Source: Actinomycetes bacterium
GTDB taxonomy: Bacteria; Actinomycetota; Actinomycetes; Actinomycetales; Cellulomonadaceae
NCBI GenBank assembly: GCA_023462275.1
Contig: JAEWYD010000175.1
Coordinates: forward strand, 1 to 46,129
Length of the DNA stretch: 46,129 bases
Reading direction: 5' to 3'
Part shown: in pieces, positions 38,858 through 46,129 of the stretch
Layout: every line of letters starts with the position of its first letter
How positions within the stretch are numbered: the first letter of the stretch is position 1
Position numbers and translations under genes: made by a program
The notes under the pieces: model-generated
Database searches by the model: none
Told to the model about the DNA's origin: nothing
What the model saw: only the letters and a program-made list of their open reading frames with translations

Positions 38858-39432
38858 GCGCTCTCCTCAGGACGGGGGTGGGCGGCGATGACGAGCCGGT
38901 AGGGCTCGCCGTCGTCGTGGTGGTAGCGGGCGGCCAGGTCGAGCACCGCGGCGGTCGCCTCCTCGGCGAAGGCGGCGCGGTCGGCGGCGGAGCGGAAGCC
39001 GATGACGGTGTCGACGGTGAAGGTGGGGACGCGCTCGCCGGAGGTGCTCGCGCGGCGGGCGAGTGCGCCGACCTCGCGGACGACCCTCGCCGCCAGCGCG
39101 ACGAGGTAGCCGGCCGAGAGGCGATCGGCGTTCCTCGCCGGGTCGGACGCCGACGCACTGATCGCCGCCGGCGAGACGACGTACGACGCCGCCGACGCCC
39201 GGAGCAGGCGTTCGGTGATGCCGCCGTGCCGGCGGACACCGGACAGCTCGACGAGGCCGTGCGCCTCGAGCGCGCGCAGGTGGTAGTTGACCTTCTGGCG
39301 CGGGATGCCGACGCGGGCGGCCAGCGCCGCCGCGGAGGCGGGGTCGACCAGCTCCGCCAGGAGCCGCGACCGGATCGGGTCCAGAGCGACCGCGGCAGCC
39401 GAGGGGCTCTCGATGACTTCGACGTCGTGCAT
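38854..39432 (-). CDS. ArsR-like helix-turn-helix transcriptional regulator
   Basis: The 192-aa regulator has a winged HTH near the N-terminus (ALDPIRSRLLAELVDPASAAALAARVGIPRQKVNYHLRALEAHGLVEL, about residues 15-62), with the ArsR/HTH_20 KVNYHLRALE recognition helix. A C-terminal effector part (FTVDTVIGFRSAADRAAFAEEATAAVLDLA) follows. There is no cluster of metal-binding cysteines, so it is not a metal sensor of the classic kind. A perfect inverted repeat (39448-39471) lies 16 bp upstream of its start, suggesting autoregulation. It is coupled to the SRPBCC gene. Confidence 0.87.
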   Translation of the reverse strand: MHDVEVIESPSAAAVALDPIRSRLLAELVDPASAAALAARVGIPRQKVNYHLRALEAHGLVELSGVRRHGGITERLLRASAASYVVSPAAISASASDPARNADRLSAGYLVALAARVVREVGALARRASTSGERVPTFTVDTVIGFRSAADRAAFAEEATAAVLDLAARYHHDDGEPYRLVIAAHPRPEESA

Positions 39433-39447
39433 GCGCCCCAGTCCACG

Positions 39448-39471
39448 CCTTGACAAAGATTCTTGTCAAGG
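39448..39471. promoter_or_regulatory. Perfect 24-bp inverted-repeat operator of the HTH-SRPBCC operon
   Basis: CCTTGACAA-AGATTC-TTGTCAAGG is a perfect 9-6-9 palindrome, unusually A/T-rich for this genome. It is placed 15-39 bp before the HTH-gene ATG. It contains TTGACA, so the repressor would occupy a -35 element. Confidence 0.8.
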
Positions 39472-39485
39472 CCCTGCAGACGACG

Positions 39486-40073
39486 TCAGCGGATGGTGCG
39501 GATCATCGCGGCGACCTCGCGCAGGTCCCCACCGAGCTGGTGGTCGCGCCCCGGGAGCAGGTGCACACGTGCCTGCGGGATCGCCTCGCCGTAGCGCTCC
39601 GCGTGGTCCGGCGGCGCGGTGTCGTCGTCGAGGCCGTGGACGACGTGCACGGGCACTCCCGCCGGGAGCCGCCCACCCAGGTCGAGCGCGAACTCGAACG
39701 CGCCGTTCGGCCAGCCGCCCCGGCCGACGAACGGCGCGGCGACCAGCACGATGGCGCCGAGGCTCCCACCGAGGGCCCGCTCGGCGAGCGTGTGGACCAG
39801 CAGCGTCCCACCGATCGAGTGCCCGACGACGACCGCGCCCTCGTCGAGGTCGGCCAGCTCGCTCGCGATGGCGTCACCCCAGCGGACCGGGTCCGGGTCC
39901 CCCTCCACGGGCATCCGGGGGTACCGGACGTCGAACCCTGGCCCCAGATGGCGACGCAGGCTCTGCACCAGGCGCAGGTCCCACTCGTCGTGGACGCCCG
40001 CACCACCGCCCTGCACGACCAGCACCTGGCGGCCTGCCGTCACCGCCGCCTCGCCGTCCTTATCGGCATTCAC
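39486..40073 (-). CDS. Alpha/beta hydrolase (RBBP9/YdeN-like serine hydrolase)
   Basis: The 195-aa product begins VNADKDGEAAVTAGRQVLVVQGGGAG, contains the nucleophile elbow GHSIGG (VVVGHSIGGTLLVHTLA), a charge-relay Asp in VHVVHGLDDDTAPP and a His in PGRDHQLGG. Size and motif fit the RBBP9-like small serine hydrolase family. It is cytosolic; substrate unknown. GTG 40073 is my preferred start; the longer open frame to 40199 shows only an arginine-rich, non-homologous extension. Confidence 0.87.
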   Translation of the reverse strand: MNADKDGEAAVTAGRQVLVVQGGGAGVHDEWDLRLVQSLRRHLGPGFDVRYPRMPVEGDPDPVRWGDAIASELADLDEGAVVVGHSIGGTLLVHTLAERALGGSLGAIVLVAAPFVGRGGWPNGAFEFALDLGGRLPAGVPVHVVHGLDDDTAPPDHAERYGEAIPQARVHLLPGRDHQLGGDLREVAAMIRTIR

Positions 40074-40150
40074 GATCCCGAGAGTGCTCGACCTCGCCGC
40101 TCGTCGCACGCCCACGCGCCCCGGACGGCGACGCCGGTGGCCCGCGCACC

Positions 40151-40156
40151 TACCGT
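40151..40156 (+). promoter_or_regulatory. -10 box of the broken methyltransferase gene
   Basis: TACCGT is followed by 8 nt and ATG 40165; the promoter appears intact although the gene is broken. Confidence 0.5.
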
Positions 40157-40164
40157 CGTCCCTC

Positions 40165-40657
40165 ATGGCCGAGCCGGACGCCCTGGATCTGATCCGCACC
40201 AGGCACCGGCGTCGTCAGCGCGTACCTGGCCGCACGCGGGCTCGCCGTCGTCGGCGTCGACGTGTCCCCGCGGATGGTGGCGACAGCGCGGCGCGACCAC
40301 CCCGAGGTGGACTTCCGGATCGGCGCGCTCGAGGACCTGCCCCTGCCCGACGGCGGGGCGGCGGGCTTGCTCGCCTGGTACTCGCTCATCCACACGGCCC
40401 CGGACCGGATGGCGACGGTCGTCCGCGAGATCCATCGGGTGCTCGCACCGGGCGGGTGGCTGCTGGCGGCCTTCCAGGCGGGCGGCGCCGAGCGCGTCGA
40501 CGTCACCGCCGCCTACGGCCACGCCGTCGCGATGACCAGCTACCGCCACGACCCCGAGCGCCCGTCGCGTGGCTTGAGCGCCGCCGTCGGACCCACCACG
40601 CCACGCCCGCCCGGCGTCGATCCCGCGTCGACCCCGCGTCGACCCGGCGACGACTGA
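40165..40657 (+). pseudogene. SAM-dependent methyltransferase, internally deleted and truncated
   Basis: The start codes for MAEPDALDLIRT (40165-40200), a normal beginning of class I methyltransferases of this type. From 40202 a different frame continues GTGVVSAYLAARGLAVVGVDVSPRM, the end of SAM motif I and the next strand. About 45-55 residues, including the first part of the Gly-rich motif, are missing at the joint near 40200. The downstream part keeps DLPLPDGGAAGLLAWYSLIHTAPDR and REIHRVLAPGGWLLAAFQAGG. After SYRHDPER homology stops and a Pro/Arg-rich tail with an 11-bp repeat follows. A functional protein is unlikely. Confidence 0.8.
40614..40646. repeat. 11-bp tandem repeat at the end of the methyltransferase pseudogene
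   Basis: GCGTCGATCCC, GCGTCGACCCC and GCGTCGACCCG lie head to tail (40614-40624, 40625-40635, 40636-40646). Confidence 0.7.
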
Positions 40658-40779
40658 AGCGTTTAGGCACCGGACGCCCCGACCGCCGCAACGCCAGCAT
40701 GGCCGGGTCGCGCGCGCGACGTCGTCGGCGCGCGCCCCGGGGGCAGCGCCGTCCCCGGACGCTTCGAGGGGAGAGCCCA
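40658..40779 (+). other. Upstream region of the GH9 cellulase gene
   Basis: The region contains GAGGGGAGAG, the cellulase ribosome site, and GC-rich inverted segments. TGAAGCGTTTAGG at about 40655-40667 is weakly LacI-operator-like but not a good palindrome. No clear promoter was found. Confidence 0.4.
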
Positions 40780-43170
40780 ATGTCAGCACGACCACCCGCG
40801 GACCTCGCCCGGCCGCGGCGCACCACCCGACCCGCCCTGGCGGCGGCCCTGGCCGCGACCCTCGCGGCCACCACGTTCGTCGCCCTCGGCGGCGGGTCGG
40901 CTCAGGCCGCGTCGCACGCCGACTACGGGGAGGCCCTGCAGGCCTCGATGTTCTTCTACGAGGCCCAGCGCTCCGGCGACCTGCCGGACGACAACCGTGT
41001 CAGCTGGCGCGGCGACTCCGCGCTCGGCGACGGGTCCGACGTCGGGCACGACCTCACGGGCGGCTGGTACGACGCCGGCGACCACGTGAAGTTCGGGCTC
41101 CCCATGGCGTTCTCCGCGACCATGCTCGCCTGGGGCGCCATCGCGAACCCCGACGGCTACGCGGCCATCGGCCAGCTGGACGAGCTCAAGGGCAACCTGC
41201 GCTGGGTCAACGACTACTTCCTCAAGGCGCACACGGCCCCGAACGAGCTGTACGTGCAGGTGGGCGACGGCGAGGCGGACCACAAGTGGTGGGGCCCGGC
41301 CGAGGTCATGACCATGAAGCGACCGGCGTACAAGATCGACGCCTCCTGCCCGGGCAGCGACGTCGCGGCCGAGACCGCGGCGTCGATGGCGTCGGCGTCG
41401 ATCGTCTTCGCCAAGGACGACCCCGCCTACGCGAGCACCCTCCTCACGAACGCCAAGCAGCTGTACAGCTTCGCGGACACCTACCGCGGCAAGTACTCCG
41501 ACTGCGTGACCGCGGCGTCGGCCTACTACAAGTCGTGGTCCGGGTACCAGGACGAGCTGGTCTGGGGCGCCTACTGGCTCTACAAGGCGACCGGTGACGC
41601 CACCTACCTGGCCAAGGCGGAGACCGAGTACGACAAGCTCAGCACCGAGAGCCAGTCGACGACCAAGTCCTACAGGTGGACGGTCGCCTGGGACGACAAG
41701 AGCTACGCCACCTACGCGCTGCTCGCCATGGCGACCGGCAAGCAGAAGTACATCGACGACGCGAACCGGTGGCTCGACTTCTGGACCGTCGGGGTGAACG
41801 GCCAGCGCGTCGCCTACTCCCCCGGCGGCGAGGCCGTCCTCGACTCGTGGGGCTCGCTGCGTTACGCCGCGAACACCGCGTTCGTCGCGCTGACCTACGC
41901 GGACTGGACCAGCGACGCCACGCGCGCCGAGCGGTACCGCAGCTTCGGCAAGCGGCAGATCGACTACATCCTCGGCGACAACCCGCGCAGCAGCAGCTAC
42001 GTGGTCGGCATCGGGCCGAACGCGCCGCAGAACCCCCACCACCGCACCGCCCACGGCTCGTGGCTCGACTCGCTCGACCAGCCGACGAAGACCCGGCATG
42101 TGCTCTACGGGGCGCTCGTCGGCGGCCCGAGCAGCGCCAACGACGCGTACGCGGACAAGCGGACCGACTACGTCGCCAACGAGGTGGCCACGGACTACAA
42201 CGCCGGGTTCTCCGGCGCGCTCGCCGCGCTCGTGGCGGACTACGGCGGGACGGCGAACGCGAAGTTCCCCGTCAAGGAGACGCCGGACGGCCCGGAGATC
42301 TTCGTCGAGGCACAGCTCAACCAGCCCCCGGCCAGCACGTTCACCGAGGTCAAGGCGATGGTCCGCAACGAGTCCGCCTGGCCGGCCCGGTCCCTCACCG
42401 CGGGCACGCTGCGGTACTGGTTCCGGCTCGACTCCGGCGAGCGGGCGGCCGACGTGAAGCTGAGCAGCAACTACAGCGAGTGCGGGGCCCAGTCCGGCGG
42501 CGCCGTGCACGCGGGCGGCGACCTGTACTACGTCGAGCTCAGCTGCAAGGGCCAGAACATCTACCCGGGTGGCCAGTCGCAGCACCGCCGGGAGATCCAG
42601 TTCCGCGTGAGCGGCAGCACGGGCTGGGACGCCACGGACGACCCGTCGTTCGCCGGGCTGACCCAGACCGGGCTGGCTCGCACCGAGGCCATCACCCTGT
42701 ACGACGGCGGGAAGCTGATCTGGGGCGTCGAGCCCGACCCCGAGGGGTCTGACCCGGAGCCGACCACCGAGCCGACCACCGAGCCCACGACCGAGCCCAC
42801 GACCGAGCCCACGACCGAGCCGACGACCGAGCCGACGACCGAGCCCACCACCGAGCCGACGACGGACCCCGGCACCGGGTGCTCCGCCGTCCTCTCGGTG
42901 GCGAACAGCTGGGGCACCGGCTTCCAGGGCACGGTCACGGTCACCGCCGGCTCCGCGCTGAAGGGCTGGACGACGTCGTTCATGCTGCCCGGGTCCGTGC
43001 GGATCCAGAACGCCTGGTCGGCCGACGTGACCGGCTCGGGGGCGAACGTGACCGCCACGAACGCCGCCTGGAACGGGACGCTCGCCTCCGGGTCGTCCAC
43101 GAGCTACGGCTTCGTTGCGACGGGAGGCGTGCCCACGTCGGCCATCCCGGTGACCTGCGCCGCGAAGTGA
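40780..43170 (+). CDS. Secreted GH9 cellulase with CBM3c and CBM2
   Basis: The 796-aa enzyme has a signal peptide (residues 1-44, cut near AQA-A) and a GH9 catalytic domain (about 45-500). Visible active-site residues are TGGWYDAGDHVKFGLPM (Asp98 and Asp101), NPHHRTAHG (His420/421) and the proton-donor Glu468 in NEVATDYNAGF. A CBM3c (about 507-655) that is normally fused to processive GH9 enzymes follows, then nine EPTT repeats (660-695) and a C-terminal CBM2 (about 699-796) with its two terminal-region cysteines. The architecture matches processive endoglucanases such as Thermobifida Cel9A, but without the fibronectin III domain usual between CBM3c and CBM2. Secreted; cuts cellulose. Confidence 0.95.
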   Translation: MSARPPADLARPRRTTRPALAAALAATLAATTFVALGGGSAQAASHADYGEALQASMFFYEAQRSGDLPDDNRVSWRGDSALGDGSDVGHDLTGGWYDAGDHVKFGLPMAFSATMLAWGAIANPDGYAAIGQLDELKGNLRWVNDYFLKAHTAPNELYVQVGDGEADHKWWGPAEVMTMKRPAYKIDASCPGSDVAAETAASMASASIVFAKDDPAYASTLLTNAKQLYSFADTYRGKYSDCVTAASAYYKSWSGYQDELVWGAYWLYKATGDATYLAKAETEYDKLSTESQSTTKSYRWTVAWDDKSYATYALLAMATGKQKYIDDANRWLDFWTVGVNGQRVAYSPGGEAVLDSWGSLRYAANTAFVALTYADWTSDATRAERYRSFGKRQIDYILGDNPRSSSYVVGIGPNAPQNPHHRTAHGSWLDSLDQPTKTRHVLYGALVGGPSSANDAYADKRTDYVANEVATDYNAGFSGALAALVADYGGTANAKFPVKETPDGPEIFVEAQLNQPPASTFTEVKAMVRNESAWPARSLTAGTLRYWFRLDSGERAADVKLSSNYSECGAQSGGAVHAGGDLYYVELSCKGQNIYPGGQSQHRREIQFRVSGSTGWDATDDPSFAGLTQTGLARTEAITLYDGGKLIWGVEPDPEGSDPEPTTEPTTEPTTEPTTEPTTEPTTEPTTEPTTEPTTDPGTGCSAVLSVANSWGTGFQGTVTVTAGSALKGWTTSFMLPGSVRIQNAWSADVTGSGANVTATNAAWNGTLASGSSTSYGFVATGGVPTSAIPVTCAAK
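42757..42864 (+). repeat. 12-bp repeats encoding the EPTT linker
   Basis: Nine 12-bp units of the GAGCC(G/C)AC(C/G)ACC type code for nine EPTT repeats in the cellulase linker. They differ mainly at third positions and could vary in number by slippage. Confidence 0.85.
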
Positions 43171-43190
43171 CGCACGGCTGAACGATCGAG

Positions 43191-43228
43191 GCAGGGCCGC
43201 CCGGCGACGCGTCGCCGAGCGGCCCTGC
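43191..43228. terminator. Nested hairpin terminator after the cellulase gene
   Basis: GCAGGGCCGC (43191-43200) pairs with GCGGCCCTGC (43219-43228); inside, CGGCGACG (43202-43209) pairs with CGTCGCCG (43210-43217). It is a very strong structure between convergent genes. Confidence 0.85.
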
Positions 43229-43259
43229 GCCGTCGGGGCCGCACCTCGAGCGAGCGGCC

Positions 43260-43829
43260 TTACGGGACGCGCAGGATGCGCAGCGGATCGCGGTAGGCGG
43301 CGTACGTGGCGATCGGCGTCGCGGTCGCCAGCGCGAGGACGACGGTGAGTCCACCGACTCCCGCGACGAACCGCCACGTGGGGAGCGACCCCGTGGTGAG
43401 GGCGAGGGCGGCGAGCCCCGCGCAGACACCGACGGCGACGCCGATCAGAGCGCCGACGGAGATCTGCGCGAGCAGCGTCGCGACGAGGGCCGACCGGGTC
43501 GCCCCCAGGGCGCGGCGCCGTCCGAAGTCGCGACGCCGGGAGACGACGGCGGAGAGCACCGTCACGGCGATGATCACGGCCCCGACGCCCATGACGAGCG
43601 CCATGAGCTGCCGGGAGGCGGCGCCGAGCCGACCTGCGATCACGTCGCGCAGGGCGATGGCGCCGCTCGGGGTCTCCACGGTCAACGCGCCCGGCTCGGC
43701 GGCGGGAGTCGACGTGGCGAGGACGGCCTCGAGCCGGTCGACAGCGGCGACGTCGTCGGCCATCACGTACAGGTACCGAAGGGTCCGCACGTCTTGCGCA
43801 GACCCGGCGATCAGCACCGTGTCGTTCAT
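43260..43829 (-). pseudogene. C-terminal fragment of an FtsX/MacB-type permease
   Basis: The 189-aa open frame contains the three C-terminal helices of the family (SRQLMALVMGVGAVIIAVTVLSAVV, LAQISVGALIGVAVGVCAGLAALAL, FVAGVGGLTVVLALATA) and the loop SRRRDFGRRRALGATRSALVA. The first membrane helix and most of the periplasmic domain of MacB-like permeases (normally about 380-420 aa) are missing. An ATG at 43829 lies 15 bases after the PAP2 stop, so a short product could still be made. No ATPase partner is present. A degraded remnant is more likely than a functional gene. Confidence 0.65.
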
Positions 43830-43844
43830 GAACGGGCACGAGGG

Positions 43845-44633
43845 TCACCCCGCCGGCTCGGCACCGGCGTCGACGACGCCCGGTGCGCGCGTCAGGCGCG
43901 CCGCCCGAACGGCGCGTCGTCGGTCCACGACGACGACGGCGCCCAGCGTGGCCAGGCCGATCGAGGCACCCGCCGCCACGTCGGTGAGGAAGTGGTACCC
44001 GAGGTAGAGCCGGCTGCCGGCGACCAGGGCGATGCCGAGCGCGGCGCCGACCACCCACAGGAGCAGCGAGCGCACGGCCGGGCGCCGGATCCACAGGAGG
44101 TAGCCGACGACGAGGAGGAAGGTCGCCGTCCCGACCGTATGCCCGGAGGGAAACGAGTACGTGGTCTCCGACCCGGGGATCGACATGGTGTCCACCGGTG
44201 GCCGGGGCCGCGCGACCACGGACTTGGAGACGACGGACAGCACCGTCGACGTGATCATCGCGCCCGCCAGCAGCGCGGGCTGCCACCACGAGCGCGTCCG
44301 CAGCCCCCACAGCACCGCCGCCGCCAGCACGATCACCGGGAGCACGGAGGGTCCGGTGACCAGCGAGACGGCCGTCAGCACGGCGGTCACCGGCGCGCTG
44401 CGCGCGGCAACGAGCGCACGCAGCACCGGCTGGTCGGCCTCGGCAAGGTCGTCGCCCTCCGCCACGCTGTGCAGGATCGCGAAGAACGCCACGACACCGG
44501 CCACCACCAGGAGAAGGCCGAGCACCACGGCGACCTGCGAGTCGGGCTCCCTCAGCTCACCGCGGCGCGCCCACAGCCTGGCCAGCCGCGCACGCACGCG
44601 GCTCACGAGGTCGGCGGGGACGTCGTCGGGCAC
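43845..44633 (-). CDS. PAP2-family phosphatase (membrane)
   Basis: The 262-aa protein has six membrane helices and the three PAP2 phosphatase motifs: KSVVARPRP, SFPSGHT and SRLYLGYHFLTDV, with the His nucleophile in the last. It should dephosphorylate a lipid phosphate such as undecaprenyl pyrophosphate or phosphatidate on the outer face. GTG 44633 is preceded by GGGAGG, 9 nt away, so the longer open frame to 45032 is rejected. It is divergent from the esterase gene. Confidence 0.9.
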   Translation of the reverse strand: MPDDVPADLVSRVRARLARLWARRGELREPDSQVAVVLGLLLVVAGVVAFFAILHSVAEGDDLAEADQPVLRALVAARSAPVTAVLTAVSLVTGPSVLPVIVLAAAVLWGLRTRSWWQPALLAGAMITSTVLSVVSKSVVARPRPPVDTMSIPGSETTYSFPSGHTVGTATFLLVVGYLLWIRRPAVRSLLLWVVGAALGIALVAGSRLYLGYHFLTDVAAGASIGLATLGAVVVVDRRRAVRAARLTRAPGVVDAGAEPAG

Positions 44634-44829
44634 CCCTGGATCCTCCCAGGGCCGGACCCAGGCGGCGACGGGAGCGGCGCGACGGCAGGGCCGGGCCACC
44701 GAACCGTTTTGCTGGTGTCCGGCTCTACAACGTCGTAGGTAGCGTCGCCGCGCGGCGCCCCAGGGGTGTACCCGCTGGCGGCGCCTCTCCGGCCGGACGG
44801 CCGGGGACCCCACCAGGAGGGAGCGGCAC

Positions 44830-46086
44830 GTGCGACACCTCACCTCATCCCGGCTCCTACGCATGCTCGCCACCGGGTCGGCGGCGCTGCTCGTCGTCAC
44901 CGGGCTCACGGCCGTCGTCTCAGGGGCGTCCGGCGACGCCGCCGCGGCGACGGCCACCACCGCTGGCTGCGGCAAGGTGGCCGGGCTCACGACGGGCCAG
45001 TACACGATCACCAGCGGCGGCACCGCGCGCACCTACCGCCTCGACGTGCCCGCCACCTACGACCGGAACCACACGTACCGCCTGGTCGTCGGGCTGCACT
45101 GGTGGCACGGGACGTCGTCCGACGTCGTGAACCAGGGCTACTACGGGCTCAAGCCGCTCGCGGCCGACAGCACGATCTTCGTCGCGCCGCAGGGCATCGA
45201 CAACGCCTGGCCCAACTCCGGCGGGGCGGACGTCGCGTTCATCGACGACGTGCTCCGCACCCTCGAGTCGGCCCTGTGCATCGACACCACGCAGGTCTTC
45301 GCCACCGGGTTCAGCTACGGCGGCGGCATGAGCAACGCCCTCGCCTGCGCGCGGGCGGACGTGTTCCGCGGCGTGGCGGTCCTCAGCGGCGCCCAGCTGT
45401 CCGGCTGCTCCGGCGGCACCCGGCCCATCGCCTACCTCGGCTCGCACGGGGTGTCCGACACCGTGCTGAACATCTCCCAGGGCCGTGCACTGCGGGACCG
45501 CGCCCTGCAGACGAACGGCTGCCAGGCCAAGCAGGCACCCGAGCCCGCCGCCGGCAGCGGCACCCACATCCGCACCGAGTACACGTGCCGCGACGGGTAC
45601 CCGGTCGTGTGGCTCGCCTCCGACGCCGGGCACCAGTGGGACGTGCGCGACGGCGGGCAGCAGCAGTCGTGGGTCCCGGCCGAGGTCTGGCGCTTCTTCA
45701 CCTCGCTCACCTCGACGACGCCGCAGCCGACCACCGACCCCACGACCAGCCCGACGCCCACCACCGGCCCGACCACCGACCCGACGACCCCGCCCGCCGG
45801 TGAGTGCACCGCGACCTACCGCACGGTGAACGCGTGGCCCGGCGGCTTCCAGGGCGAGGTCACCGTCCGGGCCGGCGCGCCGACGACGTCGTGGACGGTC
45901 GGCTGGCAGACCGGCGGGGAGTCCGTCAGCCAGGTCTGGAACGGGTCCGTCACGACGCAGAGCGGCCGCGTCGCCGTCCGGAGTCTGGACTGGAACGGCC
46001 GCCTGCCCGCGGGCGGCACGACGACGTTCGGCCTCCTCGGCAGCGGCACCCCGCCGACGCCGCAGCTCACCTGCACGAGCGCCTGA
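44830..46086 (+). CDS. Secreted esterase (CE1/LpqC-like) with CBM2
   Basis: The 418-aa product has a signal peptide (about residues 1-40, ending near ASGDAAAA) and an alpha/beta hydrolase domain (about 45-290). Visible are RLVVGLHWWHGTSSD (oxyanion region), the nucleophile motif GFSYGGGMSNALAC, the charge-relay Asp in LGSHGVSDTVLN and the His in DAGHQWD. A Pro/Thr linker (PQPTTDPTTSPTPTTGP) and a C-terminal CBM2 (about 325-418) with cysteines near both ends follow. The fold fits PHB depolymerase/feruloyl or acetylxylan esterase families; the plant-polysaccharide role is inferred from the CBM2. GTG 44830 has AGGAGG upstream. Confidence 0.9.
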   Translation: MRHLTSSRLLRMLATGSAALLVVTGLTAVVSGASGDAAAATATTAGCGKVAGLTTGQYTITSGGTARTYRLDVPATYDRNHTYRLVVGLHWWHGTSSDVVNQGYYGLKPLAADSTIFVAPQGIDNAWPNSGGADVAFIDDVLRTLESALCIDTTQVFATGFSYGGGMSNALACARADVFRGVAVLSGAQLSGCSGGTRPIAYLGSHGVSDTVLNISQGRALRDRALQTNGCQAKQAPEPAAGSGTHIRTEYTCRDGYPVVWLASDAGHQWDVRDGGQQQSWVPAEVWRFFTSLTSTTPQPTTDPTTSPTPTTGPTTDPTTPPAGECTATYRTVNAWPGGFQGEVTVRAGAPTTSWTVGWQTGGESVSQVWNGSVTTQSGRVAVRSLDWNGRLPAGGTTTFGLLGSGTPPTPQLTCTSA

Positions 46087-46129
46087 GGGCCACGACACGG
46101 CGGGCGACGACCCGCGGACACGAGAAGGG

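Noticed and set aside
39619..40779. Extension of the cellulase frame upstream of 40780
   Set aside because: It is Arg/Pro-rich, antisense to the hydrolase and overlapping the pseudogene; the signal peptide begins at 40780.
44634..45032. N-terminal extension of the PAP2 protein
   Set aside because: It runs across the divergent promoter region and over the esterase start; GTG 44633 has a good ribosome site.

Overview
The window is high-GC actinobacterial DNA, most likely from Cellulomonas or a close relative. The evidence is a secreted GH9 cellulase and a secreted esterase that both end in Pro/Thr linkers and CBM2 domains, a CebE/CebF/CebG-type cello-oligosaccharide transporter behind a TGGG(T)GCGCTCCCA-type LacI operator, Mycobacterium/Streptomyces-like synteny blocks, many GTG starts and at least fourteen leaderless-type promoters. 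Almost all of it is chromosomal core or genus-typical DNA. I see no phage, IS element, integrase or CRISPR array.

Layout. 1-8.5 kb: an ECF sigma factor with an overlapping membrane partner (cut by the window edge), small hypotheticals, oligoribonuclease, tRNA genes (Arg-UCU, His-GUG, Lys-CUU, Leu-UAG), an ATP-grasp enzyme, a STAS antagonist, an orphan GroES-like protein, a Bcp peroxiredoxin, a PAS/SpoIIE phosphatase and a thioredoxin. 8.5-14.6 kb: a Nudix-like protein and the conserved block rdgB-rph-MBL-murI-DUF2017-clpS, divergent from pncB; this matches the order around M. tuberculosis Rv1330c-Rv1341. 14.7-19.1 kb: a small membrane protein, DUF3039, an ABC permease/ATPase pair and a DUF4349 lipoprotein. 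19.2-23.9 kb: a seven-gene tad operon (CpaF, TadB, TadC, a 56-aa pilin-like protein, two TadE-like, one TadG-like), ending in a 14-bp tandem repeat and a hairpin. 23.9-28.1 kb: cebEFG-type transporter (minus strand) and a 778-bp non-coding region with three LacI-type sites and a 27-bp tandem repeat. 28.1-35.4 kb: prfB, ftsE-ftsX-M23 endopeptidase, smpB, a DUF2207 protein and the tmRNA gene. 35.5-40.7 kb: hypothetical, NAD-binding and SRPBCC-type proteins, an HTH regulator with a perfect inverted-repeat operator, an alpha/beta hydrolase and a broken methyltransferase gene. 40.8-46.1 kb: GH9-CBM3c-CBM2 cellulase, a truncated FtsX-type permease fragment, a PAP2 phosphatase and an esterase-CBM2.

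How it works together. The secreted cellulase and esterase open plant polysaccharide, the Ceb-type transporter takes up the oligosaccharides, and its operator placement predicts repression until the inducer arrives. FtsE/FtsX and the M23 hydrolase are a division or elongation module. SmpB and tmRNA rescue stalled ribosomes, and ClpS feeds N-degron substrates to Clp. The STAS protein and the PAS-PP2C phosphatase could form a partner-switching pair, but no anti-sigma kinase is in the window.

I did not find a clearly new multi-gene system. The best leads are regulatory or architectural: a 21-bp helically phased repeat upstream of the PAS-phosphatase gene, a perfect 24-bp operator before the HTH-SRPBCC pair, a tad locus whose pilin-like product lacks the usual Glu5 motif, an internally deleted methyltransferase gene that keeps its promoter, and unexplained repeats next to pncB and at the end of the tad operon. 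Coordinates come from manual reading; no database search was possible.
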